Under the pieces are notes generated by a model that was not told the DNA's origin, ran no database searches, and saw only the letters and a list, made by a program, of their open reading frames with translations. The translations under genes were made by a program, and so were the position numbers. From an uncultured Parabacteroides sp. (GTDB lineage Bacteria; Bacteroidota; Bacteroidia; Bacteroidales; Tannerellaceae), in assembly GCA_900541965.1 (NCBI GenBank), contig UQLN01000004.1, positions 1 through 64,000 on the forward strand: a stretch of 64,000 bases of DNA. Reading direction: 5' to 3'. Numbering within the stretch: the first letter of the stretch is position 1; the number at the start of each line of letters is the position of its first letter. Shown one piece after another: positions 45,336 through 54,819 of the stretch.

Positions 45336-46115
45336 TTATTCCTGTTGTTCCACCCACCAGTCTATCATTTTACGTGCCAGACTTAATTTTCTGGGTATTT
45401 GGGGCAGATTGTCTTTTGTATAAAAGTCGCCTGAGCTTAGTTCTTCTTTCTGTAATTTTAGTTCTCCACTGACATAATCGGCAATGAAGCCTATCATCAG
45501 ATTGCTGGGATAGGGCCATGGCTGGTTTCCCCAATACCGGATATTGTTTATTTCCAGCCCCGTTTCTTCTTTTACTTCCCGTTCCACACATTGCTCCAAC
45601 GTTTCGCCGGTTTCCAGAAAGCCTGCAACCAATCCGTTGAATGTGCCTTTGAAATTGTGGGCATGTACCAATAAGATGGAGTTCTCTTTCCGTATCAAAA
45701 CCAGGATGGCAGGCGAAACTGCCGGGAACATTTCATATTGGCAGGACGGACATTTTTTTGAAATAAGGGAAGCCTGTTTCATTTTGGTTCCGCATACCGG
45801 GCAAAACTGACTGTGTTTGTCCCAGAAAATGATTTCAGAGGCTTTTCCTCCTAGTTCATACAGACGTTTGTCTATGAAATCATAGGAGGCACGTAATCCC
45901 ATGGAGGTGAAATTTTCCGTTTCAGGCAGCGGGGTATCCGTATAGGCTGCCATAATAGTGATCCCGTCCGGTATTTCTACCGGAAGAATATGGGTTACTT
46001 GTATCGGAGCTTCTCTACAGAAGGGGATAGTATAAGTCTCGTTTTCTTTTTGAAGTAAAATCTGGTCGTCAAAAAATATGAACCAGTAAAAGGAATTATT
46101 ATCTGACGTATTCAT
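45336..46115 (-). CDS. nudC: NAD+/NADH diphosphatase (NUDIX), also mRNA decapping type
   Basis: A 259-residue protein with an N-terminal NudC-like domain, zinc ribbon CPVCG...CPSCQ (about 107-130) and a Nudix box GFLETGETLEQCVEREVKEETGLEI (about 168-190) in full GX5EX7REXXEEXG form. The SQPWPYPSNLMIGF-type motif (here NQPWPYPSNLMIGF) is the NADH-specificity signature. It hydrolyses NADH to NMNH and AMP and in other bacteria removes NAD caps from RNA. Confidence 0.93.
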   Translation of the reverse strand: MNTSDNNSFYWFIFFDDQILLQKENETYTIPFCREAPIQVTHILPVEIPDGITIMAAYTDTPLPETENFTSMGLRASYDFIDKRLYELGGKASEIIFWDKHSQFCPVCGTKMKQASLISKKCPSCQYEMFPAVSPAILVLIRKENSILLVHAHNFKGTFNGLVAGFLETGETLEQCVEREVKEETGLEINNIRYWGNQPWPYPSNLMIGFIADYVSGELKLQKEELSSGDFYTKDNLPQIPRKLSLARKMIDWWVEQQE

Positions 46116-46136
46116 TTATATATTTATTTGCTTAAG

Positions 46137-46144
46137 CAAAGATA
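46137..46144 (-). promoter_or_regulatory. -7 box of nudC
   Basis: TATCTTTG on the minus strand, 21 nt before the nudC ATG. Confidence 0.5.
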
Positions 46145-46155
46145 GGGTATAATTT

Positions 46156-48810
46156 CTATGAAAGAAATTTGTTCAGCCGTTGTTTTAGTTCAAAAGGCTT
46201 AATCGGCTTGGATATATAGCCGTTGAAACCATTTTGTTTGACCCGTTGCTCATCCTCGGCAAATGCAAAAGCGGTAACAGCAATAATAGGTATTTTCTGG
46301 TCTTCTTCCCTGATTATAGCCGTGGCTTCGTATCCATTCATTTCCGGCATCTTTAAATCCATTAAAATCAAGCTGGGATGATATTGCCTGTATAGCTCTA
46401 CTGCTTCTTTTCCGTTGTGTGCATGCAGAAGGTTATAATTCTTGAGCAGTGCATGGATCAAAATGTAGTTACTCTCATTATCTTCGGCAACCAGCAGGGT
46501 AATATCTTTTTGCTGCTTAGGAGCCGTGGATTGGGATACGGTGACTATTTCTTCTGTACTCTTATCCTGTATGATCGTATCCGGCAGGGTAAACCAGAAA
46601 GTAGAACCTTTGCCGTATTCGGATTCTACGCCGATTTCTCCGTTAAGCTTTTTAATAATCATCTGGCAAATAGATAAACCTAAACCGGTACCCTGTGCAA
46701 AACTGTTTAATTTCACGAACCGGTTGAATACGGTTTCTTTTTTCTCAGCCTCGATACCACATCCGGTATCACTTACATAGAAGTATAATTTATCCTTTTC
46801 ATGACGGTATCCGAAATGTATATGTCCATGTGTCGTAAATTTGATGGAGTTGTTGATAAAGTTTGTAATGACCTGTGCCAGACGATTTTTGTCTGTTGAT
46901 ATTATACAATCCGGAATATTTTCCACGAATGAGATTTTGACTCCTTCGGCAGCTTTTATCTGAGATGTTTGTTCTATATCTGAGAAGAGCTGGTTGATAT
47001 CTATTTGTGAATCGATAAACTCCAATGTCCCGGCTTCAATCTTGGCAACATCCAGTATATCATTGATTAACTGTAGCAATAATTCGTTATTGCTATTGAT
47101 GATGTTCAGATAATCATTACGCTCGTCATCATTTTCGGCGATGGTTAATAAGGTGGAGAAACCGACTATCGCATTCAGAGGAGTACGGATTTCATGACTC
47201 ATATTGGCAAGGAATGCCGATTTCAGGCGATCGGATTCTTCTGCTTTCTCTTTTGCCTTACGGAGTTCTATTTCTCCTTGTTTCTGTTTGGTGATATCTT
47301 CTTTTTTGAAAATGAGTCCTAATAAGTTTCCCTCCTTATCCAGAACCGGGTTTGCTAGGGAGTGGATAAATTGTCCGGGATGGCATTCCCTGACGAGTTC
47401 TGCCTTTTGTTTGTTTTCCATAGCCTGCATAATAATGCAGTTGTCGCAATAAGGCTTTTGATTGTCTGGAATAATACAGCAATGTTTCTCTCCGTATTGC
47501 GGAAAACAAGGCATTTGTATATCATTCTCCCATTTAACGGAATAATCCGGATTAATAAAACGGATGGAAGCCTGGATATTATTCAGAATGACTGTATTGT
47601 CACTCTGTAAATCAAGCAGTTTATTCTTTATGCGGCTGGTGCGTGCAAAGAAATAAAGTATGGTGACTAAAAATATGAATAAGACTCCGGCTAAAATCAA
47701 TAAGATTTCAAATTTATATTGCACGAAGAGTCCTAATTCCGTATTGATCAATTTTGAAGAAGGCGGGAGGTTCTCTATCGGAATATGTAATTCTTTTAAT
47801 TTTTTAGCATCAAAGGTATAAACGTTCGGAATAACTTGCGGATATATATCTTTCGACGGGTTTTTTAAAATCTCGACTGCCTGACTTGCCAGATCTTTTC
47901 CGATCGAACGGTATTCGGGAATATATCCTCCTATAGCCCAGTGCCCTAAACCTATGGATGTAAGAGAGAATGCCGGTATTCTCGTATTTGCAAGCATCAT
48001 CGTATAGGTTGCATTCCCCATATAATATCCGTCATTTACATCGACACGCCAGGTTCCTAACATAATTACTGTATTTTCCGGGAGCGACTTTATTTGCTCT
48101 ATAATATTGTAAAGGTCGTTTTTCCGTCCGTCAAGAGGAATGAAGTTTAAACCTTTTATTTTTGAAATTTCTTGTCTGACAAAGGATTGTAGAGCCAAAC
48201 CTCCATAACTGTTATCTGTGATAAGGGCTATATTTTGAGTTTTAGGATATAACTTGCGGGCAAGTTCTACATTCGCTTTGACATTATAGGAATATACAAA
48301 TCCTCCAATACGGTGCTTTTTTTCTTTGAAGTGGTCGATATCGATGCTACTGGGATCCCAATGGGCAATGTTGATGTTGCTGTCTGGTAATAATACTGCG
48401 TTACGGCTGACCATACCACACAATACAGGAGTGCTTTTGGTGTTCTGATCGTTCAGGGAGAGATAGGAAGTCCATCCTTCTTGTCCGAGAATAACAATTA
48501 ACAAAGGGGCGTTTTCTCCCTGGTATTTGTTTAGGAGATTGCGCATTTTATTTTTCCATAAAGGTGCTTCCGGAAGGCTTTTGCAGTTCATGTTTTCGAT
48601 TACGACAGGAGCATTTCCTCCCAGACGTTTATATTCGTCCATAAACTCCGATATGTTTTGCGTTGTGTTCCGGGTATCTGGATTATATGAACTGATAATC
48701 AGAATAGGGCTACCGTTGTCTGCAGAAACACCACATATATATAAAGTGCATATTATGCATATAAGTATGAGTCTGAGTGTTGTTATTTTAATCGCTGATA
48801 GCTTAGTCAT
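46156..48810 (-). CDS. Hybrid sensor histidine kinase with periplasmic binding-protein-like sensor and Cys-rich PAS
   Basis: From the ATG at 48810 the product has 884 residues. After a signal-anchor come an ABC-substrate-binding-like periplasmic domain (about 30-350; ILIISSYNPDTRNT, VIMLGTWRVDVNDGYY), a membrane helix (about 367-390), a PAS domain with a cysteine cluster (PCFPQYGEKHCC, PYCDNC; about 432-460), HisKA (NMSHEIRTPLN; about 537), HATPase (NFINNSIKF, DTGCGIE, GTGLGLS) and a receiver (AEDNES, MDLKMPEMNG, SKPIKP). The phosphate path ends in its own receiver, with no output domain. The cysteines may bind metal or sense redox state. No cognate regulator gene is adjacent. Confidence 0.9.
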   Translation of the reverse strand: MTKLSAIKITTLRLILICIICTLYICGVSADNGSPILIISSYNPDTRNTTQNISEFMDEYKRLGGNAPVVIENMNCKSLPEAPLWKNKMRNLLNKYQGENAPLLIVILGQEGWTSYLSLNDQNTKSTPVLCGMVSRNAVLLPDSNINIAHWDPSSIDIDHFKEKKHRIGGFVYSYNVKANVELARKLYPKTQNIALITDNSYGGLALQSFVRQEISKIKGLNFIPLDGRKNDLYNIIEQIKSLPENTVIMLGTWRVDVNDGYYMGNATYTMMLANTRIPAFSLTSIGLGHWAIGGYIPEYRSIGKDLASQAVEILKNPSKDIYPQVIPNVYTFDAKKLKELHIPIENLPPSSKLINTELGLFVQYKFEILLILAGVLFIFLVTILYFFARTSRIKNKLLDLQSDNTVILNNIQASIRFINPDYSVKWENDIQMPCFPQYGEKHCCIIPDNQKPYCDNCIIMQAMENKQKAELVRECHPGQFIHSLANPVLDKEGNLLGLIFKKEDITKQKQGEIELRKAKEKAEESDRLKSAFLANMSHEIRTPLNAIVGFSTLLTIAENDDERNDYLNIINSNNELLLQLINDILDVAKIEAGTLEFIDSQIDINQLFSDIEQTSQIKAAEGVKISFVENIPDCIISTDKNRLAQVITNFINNSIKFTTHGHIHFGYRHEKDKLYFYVSDTGCGIEAEKKETVFNRFVKLNSFAQGTGLGLSICQMIIKKLNGEIGVESEYGKGSTFWFTLPDTIIQDKSTEEIVTVSQSTAPKQQKDITLLVAEDNESNYILIHALLKNYNLLHAHNGKEAVELYRQYHPSLILMDLKMPEMNGYEATAIIREEDQKIPIIAVTAFAFAEDEQRVKQNGFNGYISKPIKPFELKQRLNKFLS

Positions 48811-48867
48811 GTAGTACGATGTTTTGAACAATATGGACACTTCTTGTCCTAATAATTGTATCCGATG

Positions 48868-48913
48868 CAAAAATAGCTTATTTTTTGCATAAAGCCATTA
48901 AAATAAGCTATTT
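48868..48913. promoter_or_regulatory. Inverted repeat and -7 box upstream of the hybrid kinase
   Basis: AAATAGCTTATTTT (48871-48884) and AAAATAAGCTATTT (48900-48913) are perfect 14-bp reverse complements 15 bp apart. On the minus strand TATTTTTG (48875-48868) overlaps the left arm and could be the kinase -7 box, so a protein bound to the repeat would block it. Confidence 0.45.
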
Positions 48914-48947
48914 TCTATGTCTGTCTTTTGATGTACAAGTGTTTCGT

Positions 48948-48955
48948 TATCTTTG
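48948..48955 (+). promoter_or_regulatory. -7 box of mnmD
   Basis: TATCTTTG, preceded by TTTTG at 48926-48930 (spacer 17, short). It excludes an in-frame ATG at 48953 as the gene start. Confidence 0.5.
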
Positions 48956-48976
48956 TATTCTTATTTTTATCATAGC

Positions 48977-49645
48977 ATGAAAAATCAAATTAACAGGGAG
49001 CTTCAATTGACAGCAGATGGTAGCCATACGTTGTTTATTCCTGAAATGGATGAACACTATCATTCTGTAAACGGGGCTGTGCAGGAATCACGCCATGTTT
49101 TTATTGAAGCGGGATTACATCAATTACAGAAAAAAGAGATAAATGTGTTTGAAATAGGTTTCGGTACAGGATTAAATGCCTTGCTGACCTTGTTGGATTC
49201 GGACATGAACGGATTGTCTGTCCGTTATTATTCTATGGAACGGTATCCGCTTCCGGTAGAATTAGTAAAAAGTTTGAATTACGGAGAGTTGGTTTGTGCA
49301 GAACGGAAAGATTTGTTCCTGACATTGCATGTAGTTCCGTGGGATACCCCAGTGCAGATAACAGATCATTTTACATTGTGTAAGATTCAGGGAGATAGTA
49401 ATCTGTTAGATTTTCCGGACTCGGTGGATTTGGTCTATTTTGATGCGTTTGCCCCGGATAAGCAACCGGAAATGTGGAATCAAGAAGTGTTTGGAAAGCT
49501 GTATACGACAATGAATAAGGGAGGTGTATTAACCACATACTGTGCGAAAGGAGTAGTCCGGCGTATGATGAAAGAGGCCGGGTTCTCTGTTGAAAGAATA
49601 CCCGGCCCCCCTGGAAAACGCGAAATGCTTCGCGCTATAAAATAG
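48977..49645 (+). CDS. mnmD: tRNA 5-methylaminomethyl-2-thiouridine methyltransferase, stand-alone MnmC N-domain type
   Basis: A 222-residue SAM methyltransferase (MnmC1/MnmD, DUF752). Motif I VFEIGFGTGLNALLTLL (about 56-72) and DLVYFDAFAPDKQPEMWN are diagnostic. It would do the last methyl step of mnm5s2U34 in tRNA. The oxidase half found in enterobacterial MnmC is absent. I start at 48977 because the -7 box covers the upstream in-frame ATG. Its 3' end overlaps that of trxA by 11 nt. Confidence 0.9.
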   Translation: MKNQINRELQLTADGSHTLFIPEMDEHYHSVNGAVQESRHVFIEAGLHQLQKKEINVFEIGFGTGLNALLTLLDSDMNGLSVRYYSMERYPLPVELVKSLNYGELVCAERKDLFLTLHVVPWDTPVQITDHFTLCKIQGDSNLLDFPDSVDLVYFDAFAPDKQPEMWNQEVFGKLYTTMNKGGVLTTYCAKGVVRRMMKEAGFSVERIPGPPGKREMLRAIK

Positions 49646-49949
49646 CTTCGATTTTAGAAACAAAAGTAGGTTTCGGAGCTGCTCCGACCTGCTTGTCTAC
49701 CATTTTTCCGTCTTTAAAGAATAAAACGGTAGGGATATTGCGGATACCGAACTGGGCAACAACATCGTTATTGTTGTCTACGTTCATTTTGCCTATGGTG
49801 ACACGGCCTTCATATTCACCGGCCAATTCGTCAATGATAGGACCAACCATGCGGCAAGGACCGCACCACTCTGCCCAAAAGTCAAGAACCATGGGCTTTC
49901 CGGAGTTTACCAACTCTTCGAAATTTGCATCTGTTACTTCTAATGCCAT
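49635..49949 (-). CDS. trxA: Thioredoxin
   Basis: A 104-residue classic thioredoxin with the active site WAEWCGPCRM, the buried Asp upstream, and the cis-Pro in RNIPTVLFF. It reduces cytoplasmic disulfides. It lies 70 nt downstream of dnaE on the same strand, a common Bacteroidetes arrangement, and overlaps the convergent mnmD by 11 nt. Confidence 0.95.
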   Translation of the reverse strand: MALEVTDANFEELVNSGKPMVLDFWAEWCGPCRMVGPIIDELAGEYEGRVTIGKMNVDNNNDVVAQFGIRNIPTVLFFKDGKMVDKQVGAAPKPTFVSKIEAIL

Positions 49950-50019
49950 ACTATGTATCTATTTAATTTGTTTCTAATTAGCGTGCCAAAAATACAAATT
50001 CTTTCAGCATACTCCAATA

Positions 50020-51162
50020 TTATCCGTTAATTTTGAAATCAATATTTTCATTCCCTTGTAGAAATTCAACCAGATTGCGTGTTACATTCAGGCGAATATT
50101 CTGGGAGAAGAAATTTTGTGCAATATTATGTTCACTGTCCACTACTCTGAAATATAACAGGCTTTGTCCCGGATTGTTCTTTATCAAAACAGAAAGCTCA
50201 TTGATGGTTGGTTCATCCAGATCGTGAATCGGAACTGTAATGCTTATCTTTTCAATCAGGCGGTCTTTTTCGTCCTGCAATAAGCGGATGGAACCAATCC
50301 GGAAGTCCAGTTCATCTTCTTTCCAGCGGCGAGGTTCTACACGGGCATTGATAAGCAGGTACATCCCTATTTTGCAATATTTGCTGTATTCTATATAATC
50401 ATTTCCGAAAAGAGCAATTTCTCCACTCCCCGTAAAATCTTCTATTTTTACTATACCATAAGGTTTTCCGTTTTTTGTCGTTCCTTCCCGGAAAGCGGTT
50501 ACAATACCTCCTAATAATAAATCCCGGTTTCTCAGACTTTCCCGGTCGTTTATCTCAACCATGCCTGTATTACAAACATAAGTCAGGATGATGCGATATT
50601 CATCCAGCGGATGGGCGGATAAATAAATGCCTACCAGTTCTTTTTCTTTGTTCAACTTTTCCAAGTCGCCCCAGCGTTCGCATTGGGGGATTTCCGGTTT
50701 TGCTATGGCAACGAATGCGTCACCGCCGAACAGTGAGTTAACTGCTGTACTTTTATCCGTCTGATATTTATTCCCATAGCGGACCAGTATTTCCAGGAAC
50801 TGTTCCCCTTTGCCATTATCAGCAAAGAATTGTTCACGTTGGATACCCATATTGTCGAATGCTCCGGCAAGTGCCAGCGACTCAATGTTTTTCTTGTTGC
50901 AGGCAGTCAGGTTTACCCGTTCTACAAAATCGAATATGTTGGTGTAAGGACCATTCTTTGTGCGTTCCTCTATGATATTCATTACGGCAGATTCGCCAAC
51001 ACCTTTAATGGCTCCCAGACCGAAACGGATGTTCTTGTTCTTGTCTACACTGAATTTCAATATGGATTCGTTTACATCCGGACCGAGAACCTGAATGCCC
51101 ATTGCTTTGCATTCATCCATGAATTTTGTGATGTCGACAATATTGGATAAGCTTCGGCTCAA
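50020..51162 (-). CDS. dnaE: DNA polymerase III alpha subunit, C-terminal part (out of frame)
   Basis: This 380-codon open frame encodes the C-terminal third of DnaE: NIVDITKFMDECKAMGIQVLGPDVN, the helix-hairpin-helix region (GLGAIKGVGESAVMNII) and the OB-fold (GIVTAFREGTTKNGKPYGIVKIEDFTG). It opens only with a TTG that in the intact gene is an internal Leu codon, and no ribosome site is seen. It continues the upstream part after removing one copy of a duplicated GGCA at 51166-51173. Alone it has no catalytic residues. Confidence 0.85.
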   Translation of the reverse strand: MSRSLSNIVDITKFMDECKAMGIQVLGPDVNESILKFSVDKNKNIRFGLGAIKGVGESAVMNIIEERTKNGPYTNIFDFVERVNLTACNKKNIESLALAGAFDNMGIQREQFFADNGKGEQFLEILVRYGNKYQTDKSTAVNSLFGGDAFVAIAKPEIPQCERWGDLEKLNKEKELVGIYLSAHPLDEYRIILTYVCNTGMVEINDRESLRNRDLLLGGIVTAFREGTTKNGKPYGIVKIEDFTGSGEIALFGNDYIEYSKYCKIGMYLLINARVEPRRWKEDELDFRIGSIRLLQDEKDRLIEKISITVPIHDLDEPTINELSVLIKNNPGQSLLYFRVVDSEHNIAQNFFSQNIRLNVTRNLVEFLQGNENIDFKING

Positions 51163-53827
51163 TACGGCAGGCAGCCATATATTCGGACGGAAAATTGGCT
51201 TTTAGATAAGCTGTCTGGTAGGCTACCCAGGAATAACAGGTTGCATGGCTCTTATTGAACGCATAAGAGGCAAACTTTTCCCAGTCGGACCATATTTTTT
51301 GCAAAGTATTTTCTTTATATCCGTTAGCCTGACCACCCGCCATGAATTTCGATTTCAAGTGGTTCATCTTTTCGATAAGCTTTTTACGCATTGATTTACG
51401 GAGCGCATCACTTTCACCACGGGTGAAGTTTGCCAATAAGCGGGACAAAAGCATGACCTGTTCCTGATAGACCGTGATACCATATGTATCTTTCAGGTAT
51501 CGTTCCATGACAGGAATATCGTATTTAATTTCTTCTTTACCCTGTTTACGGGCAATGAAAGACGGAATATAATCCATAGGACCCGGGCGGTACAGGGCGT
51601 TCATGGCAATCAGGTCTTCAAACTTGGAGGGTTGAAGTTCTTTGAGGTATTTCTGCATACCTGCGGATTCAAACTGGAATGTTCCGGTAGTTTTACCATC
51701 ACAGTAAAGTTTATAAGTTGCCGGATCTTGCAGACTGATAGTGTCTATATCCAGGTCTTCTCCCGTGGTCAGTTTAATATTTTCAATGGCCTCTTTAATA
51801 ATGGACAATGTTTTCAGTCCCAGGAAGTCCATCTTGATTAAACCGGTCTCTTCGATGACAGAACCTTCATACTGGGTTACCAGCATTTCTTCTCCGGTGT
51901 CTTTGTCTTTTGCGGTGCTGACCGGGACTACATCCGAAATGTCATACCGTCCGATGATAACCCCACAGGCATGTACACCGGTATTACGGACGTTTCCTTC
52001 CAGCATTTGTGCATATTTCAGCGTATCCCTTGCCAATGGGTCGTTCCCGGTAGCTGCGGCTTTCAGTTCCGGTACATAATTGATAGCGTCACCCAGCTTG
52101 AATTTTTTCATGTCGGGGATTTTATCCGGAACCAGCTTGGCCAGACGGTTTGATTCCGACAACGGAAGTTTTTGTACACGGGCAACATCTTTAATTGCAG
52201 ATTTAGTAGCCATTGTACCGTATGTGATAATATGTGCTACGCGGTCTGCCCCGTATTTATCGGTTACCCAACGAAGAACCTCACCGCGTCCGTCATCATC
52301 AAAGTCCGTATCAATATCGGGGAGGGAGATACGGTCCGGATTTAGGAAACGTTCGAACAGCAAGTCGTATTTTATCGGGTCGATTCTGGTAATCCCCAAA
52401 CAGTAAGCAACTGCCGAACCAGCTGCTGAGCCACGGCCCGGGCCTACCGATACACCTAATTCTTCACGGGCGGCACGAATGAAGTCTTGCACGATAAGGA
52501 AGTAGCCGGGGAAACCCATTGTTTTCATGATGTGAAGCTCGAAGTTCAATCGTTCCTCCACTTCATCGGTCAATTCGTCTCCGTAGCAAATGCGGGCACC
52601 ATCGTACGTCAGTTTTTTCAGATAATCGGCTTCCAGTTTGATACGGTAAAGTTTATCGTATCCTCCTAATTTCTTTATTTTGGAATGGGCGTCTTCTTCA
52701 CTCAGTACCACGTTCCCATTTTCATCACGGGTAAATTCTTCGAATAAATCCTGCTCGGAGAATTTTTGCCGGTATCCTTCTTCCGTGCCAAAATCTTCCG
52801 GAATAGCAAAAGTCGGCATAATAGGACCATGGTCGATAGTGTAGAACTCGATTTTTTCCGCTATTTCCAATGTGTTTCTCAGAGCTTCCGGGATGTCGGC
52901 AAAAATGACGTTCATTTCAGCCGTTGTTTTCATCCATTCCTGTTTAGTGTATCGCATACGCTTCGGGTCATCCAGATCTTTACCCGTACTAAGGCAGATA
53001 AGGCGGTCGTGCGCTTCTGCATCTTCTTCATTTACGAAATGGACGTCATTCGAAGCAATCAGTTTTACGTTATGTTTATGGGCTAATTCGATAAGGACTT
53101 TGTTCACTTCCTGTTGCTTGGGGAATGTGCTGGTATCTGCTCCCGGTTTATGTGTTTCATGCCGTTGCATTTCCAGATAATAATCGTCCCCGAAAAGATT
53201 TTTGAACCAAAGGATGGAAGCTTCTGCTTTGTCTATTTGCCCGTTCATGATATGTTGAGGGATTTCACCTCCCAGGCAAGCAGAACAAATGATGAGGTCT
53301 TCGTGATATTTTTCGAGTAATTCCTTGTCAATGCGAGGGCGTCCGTAGAATCCTTCTGTCCATGACAAAGAAACCATCTTAATCAGGTTTTTATATCCGT
53401 TTTCGTTTTTGGCAAGAACAATAAGGTGCCAACCGCTACGGTCGTTCTGAGTAGAAAGTTTGCTGTGTCGTCCGAAGCGGGCACAATAGCACTCGCATCC
53501 GATGATGGGTTTAAATATTTTCTTCTTCTCAGCTTCGATTTTTGCCGGAAGTCCGGCAAGGGTTGCCTGCTCTTCCGCAGTAAGTTCGGTTTTGCTTTTC
53601 AGGCCTTTCAACTCTTTCTCATAGTCTTTGATAGCACCCAGCGGTTTGCTGTTCTTCTTAGAGACCTTATTAAAAAATTCTTTGATGCCGAACATATTGC
53701 CATGATCGGTAACGGCAATGGCATTCATTCCGTCTTTCTGTGCTTTGTCTATCAAAGCGTCGATGGATGCCTGTCCGTCCAGTAGTGAATACTGGGTATG
53801 TACGTGTAAATGTATAAACGGTTCCAT
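51113..53827 (-). CDS. dnaE: DNA polymerase III alpha subunit, N-terminal part ended by a frameshift
   Basis: The 904-codon frame carries the PHP domain (HLHVHTQYSLLDG, TDHGNMFGIKEF) and the polymerase core with the catalytic LPDIDTDFDDDGR and GPGRGSAAGSAVAYCLGI. At about residue 886 (FPSEYMAA) it leaves the family sequence and ends 18 residues later. Reading without the duplicated 4 bp joins AA to VLSRSLSN and gives a normal chain of about 1267 residues. DnaE is the essential replicase in Bacteroidetes, so a true null is not expected; a sequence error or a very recent mutation is more likely. Confidence 0.9.
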   Translation of the reverse strand: MEPFIHLHVHTQYSLLDGQASIDALIDKAQKDGMNAIAVTDHGNMFGIKEFFNKVSKKNSKPLGAIKDYEKELKGLKSKTELTAEEQATLAGLPAKIEAEKKKIFKPIIGCECYCARFGRHSKLSTQNDRSGWHLIVLAKNENGYKNLIKMVSLSWTEGFYGRPRIDKELLEKYHEDLIICSACLGGEIPQHIMNGQIDKAEASILWFKNLFGDDYYLEMQRHETHKPGADTSTFPKQQEVNKVLIELAHKHNVKLIASNDVHFVNEEDAEAHDRLICLSTGKDLDDPKRMRYTKQEWMKTTAEMNVIFADIPEALRNTLEIAEKIEFYTIDHGPIMPTFAIPEDFGTEEGYRQKFSEQDLFEEFTRDENGNVVLSEEDAHSKIKKLGGYDKLYRIKLEADYLKKLTYDGARICYGDELTDEVEERLNFELHIMKTMGFPGYFLIVQDFIRAAREELGVSVGPGRGSAAGSAVAYCLGITRIDPIKYDLLFERFLNPDRISLPDIDTDFDDDGRGEVLRWVTDKYGADRVAHIITYGTMATKSAIKDVARVQKLPLSESNRLAKLVPDKIPDMKKFKLGDAINYVPELKAAATGNDPLARDTLKYAQMLEGNVRNTGVHACGVIIGRYDISDVVPVSTAKDKDTGEEMLVTQYEGSVIEETGLIKMDFLGLKTLSIIKEAIENIKLTTGEDLDIDTISLQDPATYKLYCDGKTTGTFQFESAGMQKYLKELQPSKFEDLIAMNALYRPGPMDYIPSFIARKQGKEEIKYDIPVMERYLKDTYGITVYQEQVMLLSRLLANFTRGESDALRKSMRKKLIEKMNHLKSKFMAGGQANGYKENTLQKIWSDWEKFASYAFNKSHATCYSWVAYQTAYLKANFPSEYMAACRIEPKLIQYCRHHKIHG

Positions 53828-53918
53828 ATGATAAAAATCGCGTTCAATTCAGCCTATAAAGATACATCTTATTTCACAAAAAACTTCTTTAAATTGGCAT
53901 AATACAGATGAAAAAGTA

Positions 53919-53926
53919 TATCTTTG
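53919..53926 (+). promoter_or_regulatory. -7 box for the PorT-type gene
   Basis: TATCTTTG, with a TTG at 53894-53896 (spacer 22). It overlaps the first codons of a longer reading that begins at 53908, which argues for the start at 53953. Confidence 0.5.
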
Positions 53927-53952
53927 TCTTTGTAATCAGAAAGAAAGCCGTT

Positions 53953-54585
53953 ATGAAAAGAATAAGTTTAATTGTGTGCTTAGTGATGTTGACTGCCTTC
54001 TCTGCGATGGCGCAGGTTTCGTTTGGTGTCCGTGCGGGAGGGGCTTATTCGTCTATGGTGCAAAAAGTGGATGGTTCCATTTGTTCCGGTTCCCGGTTCG
54101 GTTTTAGTGTAGCTGGTATTTCTGATATACCTTTATATAAAGGTCTGTCTTTGCGTCCGGAACTTGCTTTTACCAATCAAGGTGGTTCTTTCTTGTCGAA
54201 TTATGATGTTTCCGGAGCTAAAAACGCATTTAACAAATGTAATTATTATTCGATTCAGGTTCCGGTCAATCTGGCTTATACTTTTAATATAGACGGTGTT
54301 TATTTAGGCGTGTTTGTAGGGCCTGTCCTGGATTTTGCTTTATTCGGGAAAATGAAGACCGAAAATCAAAATGTAGATATTCATTTCGGAAAAACAGAAA
54401 AGACAGACTTGAAGTCTTTTGATTTAGGGGTGGATGTCGGCCTGATGGTTGAATATCGTAAGTTCTTTTTCTCTGTTACCGCCATATGCGGAACGTTGGA
54501 CCGCCTGTCTAAAAGAACCGGAGGAGAATCTCCTCTTTATCAGAATAATGTAACCTTCTCATTGGGTTATATGTTCCGTCGCTGA
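53953..54585 (+). CDS. Outer-membrane beta-barrel protein, PorT family type
   Basis: A 210-residue protein starting at 53953 with signal peptide KRISLIVCLVMLTAFSAMA. It has alternating strands such as VSFGVRAGGAYSSM, LSLRPELAFTNQGG, YYSIQVPVNLAYTF and FSLGYMFRR at the end, typical of the eight-stranded PorT/OMP_b-brl_2 family. No ligand is known. It stands alone. Confidence 0.8.
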   Translation: MKRISLIVCLVMLTAFSAMAQVSFGVRAGGAYSSMVQKVDGSICSGSRFGFSVAGISDIPLYKGLSLRPELAFTNQGGSFLSNYDVSGAKNAFNKCNYYSIQVPVNLAYTFNIDGVYLGVFVGPVLDFALFGKMKTENQNVDIHFGKTEKTDLKSFDLGVDVGLMVEYRKFFFSVTAICGTLDRLSKRTGGESPLYQNNVTFSLGYMFRR

Positions 54586-54731
54586 TTATAGTACATGGCA
54601 ATCTTTCCGCCAACCGGTTCAATCACTCTTCCAACAGGATTGCTTGTCCTTTCTCTTTCTCCTTTTGTTGTCTTCCCATTCGCATTATACCTGTTAATAT
54701 TAGGTATGGGTATATCTTTATGTCTTTTCAT
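54567..54731 (-). CDS. Possible 54-residue basic ORF
   Basis: An ATG at 54731 opens 54 codons (MKRHKDIPIPNINRYNANGK...VIEPVGGKIAMYYNQ). The sequence is rich in Asn, Lys, Arg and Gly and looks protein-like but is unrecognised. It overlaps the 3' end of the PorT-type gene by 19 nt and has no convincing promoter. The remaining gap to 55029 holds a palindrome at 54820-54859 and otherwise no gene that I can support. Confidence 0.3.
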   Translation of the reverse strand: MKRHKDIPIPNINRYNANGKTTKGERERTSNPVGRVIEPVGGKIAMYYNQRRNI

Positions 54732-54819
54732 AATAGCAGAAAAGAGTCGGGATGCCCGGCTGACCCCGTGAATAAATGCCGGAATTGAAAAATAAGGCCT
54801 GTATGAAAGCGCAAAAAAA

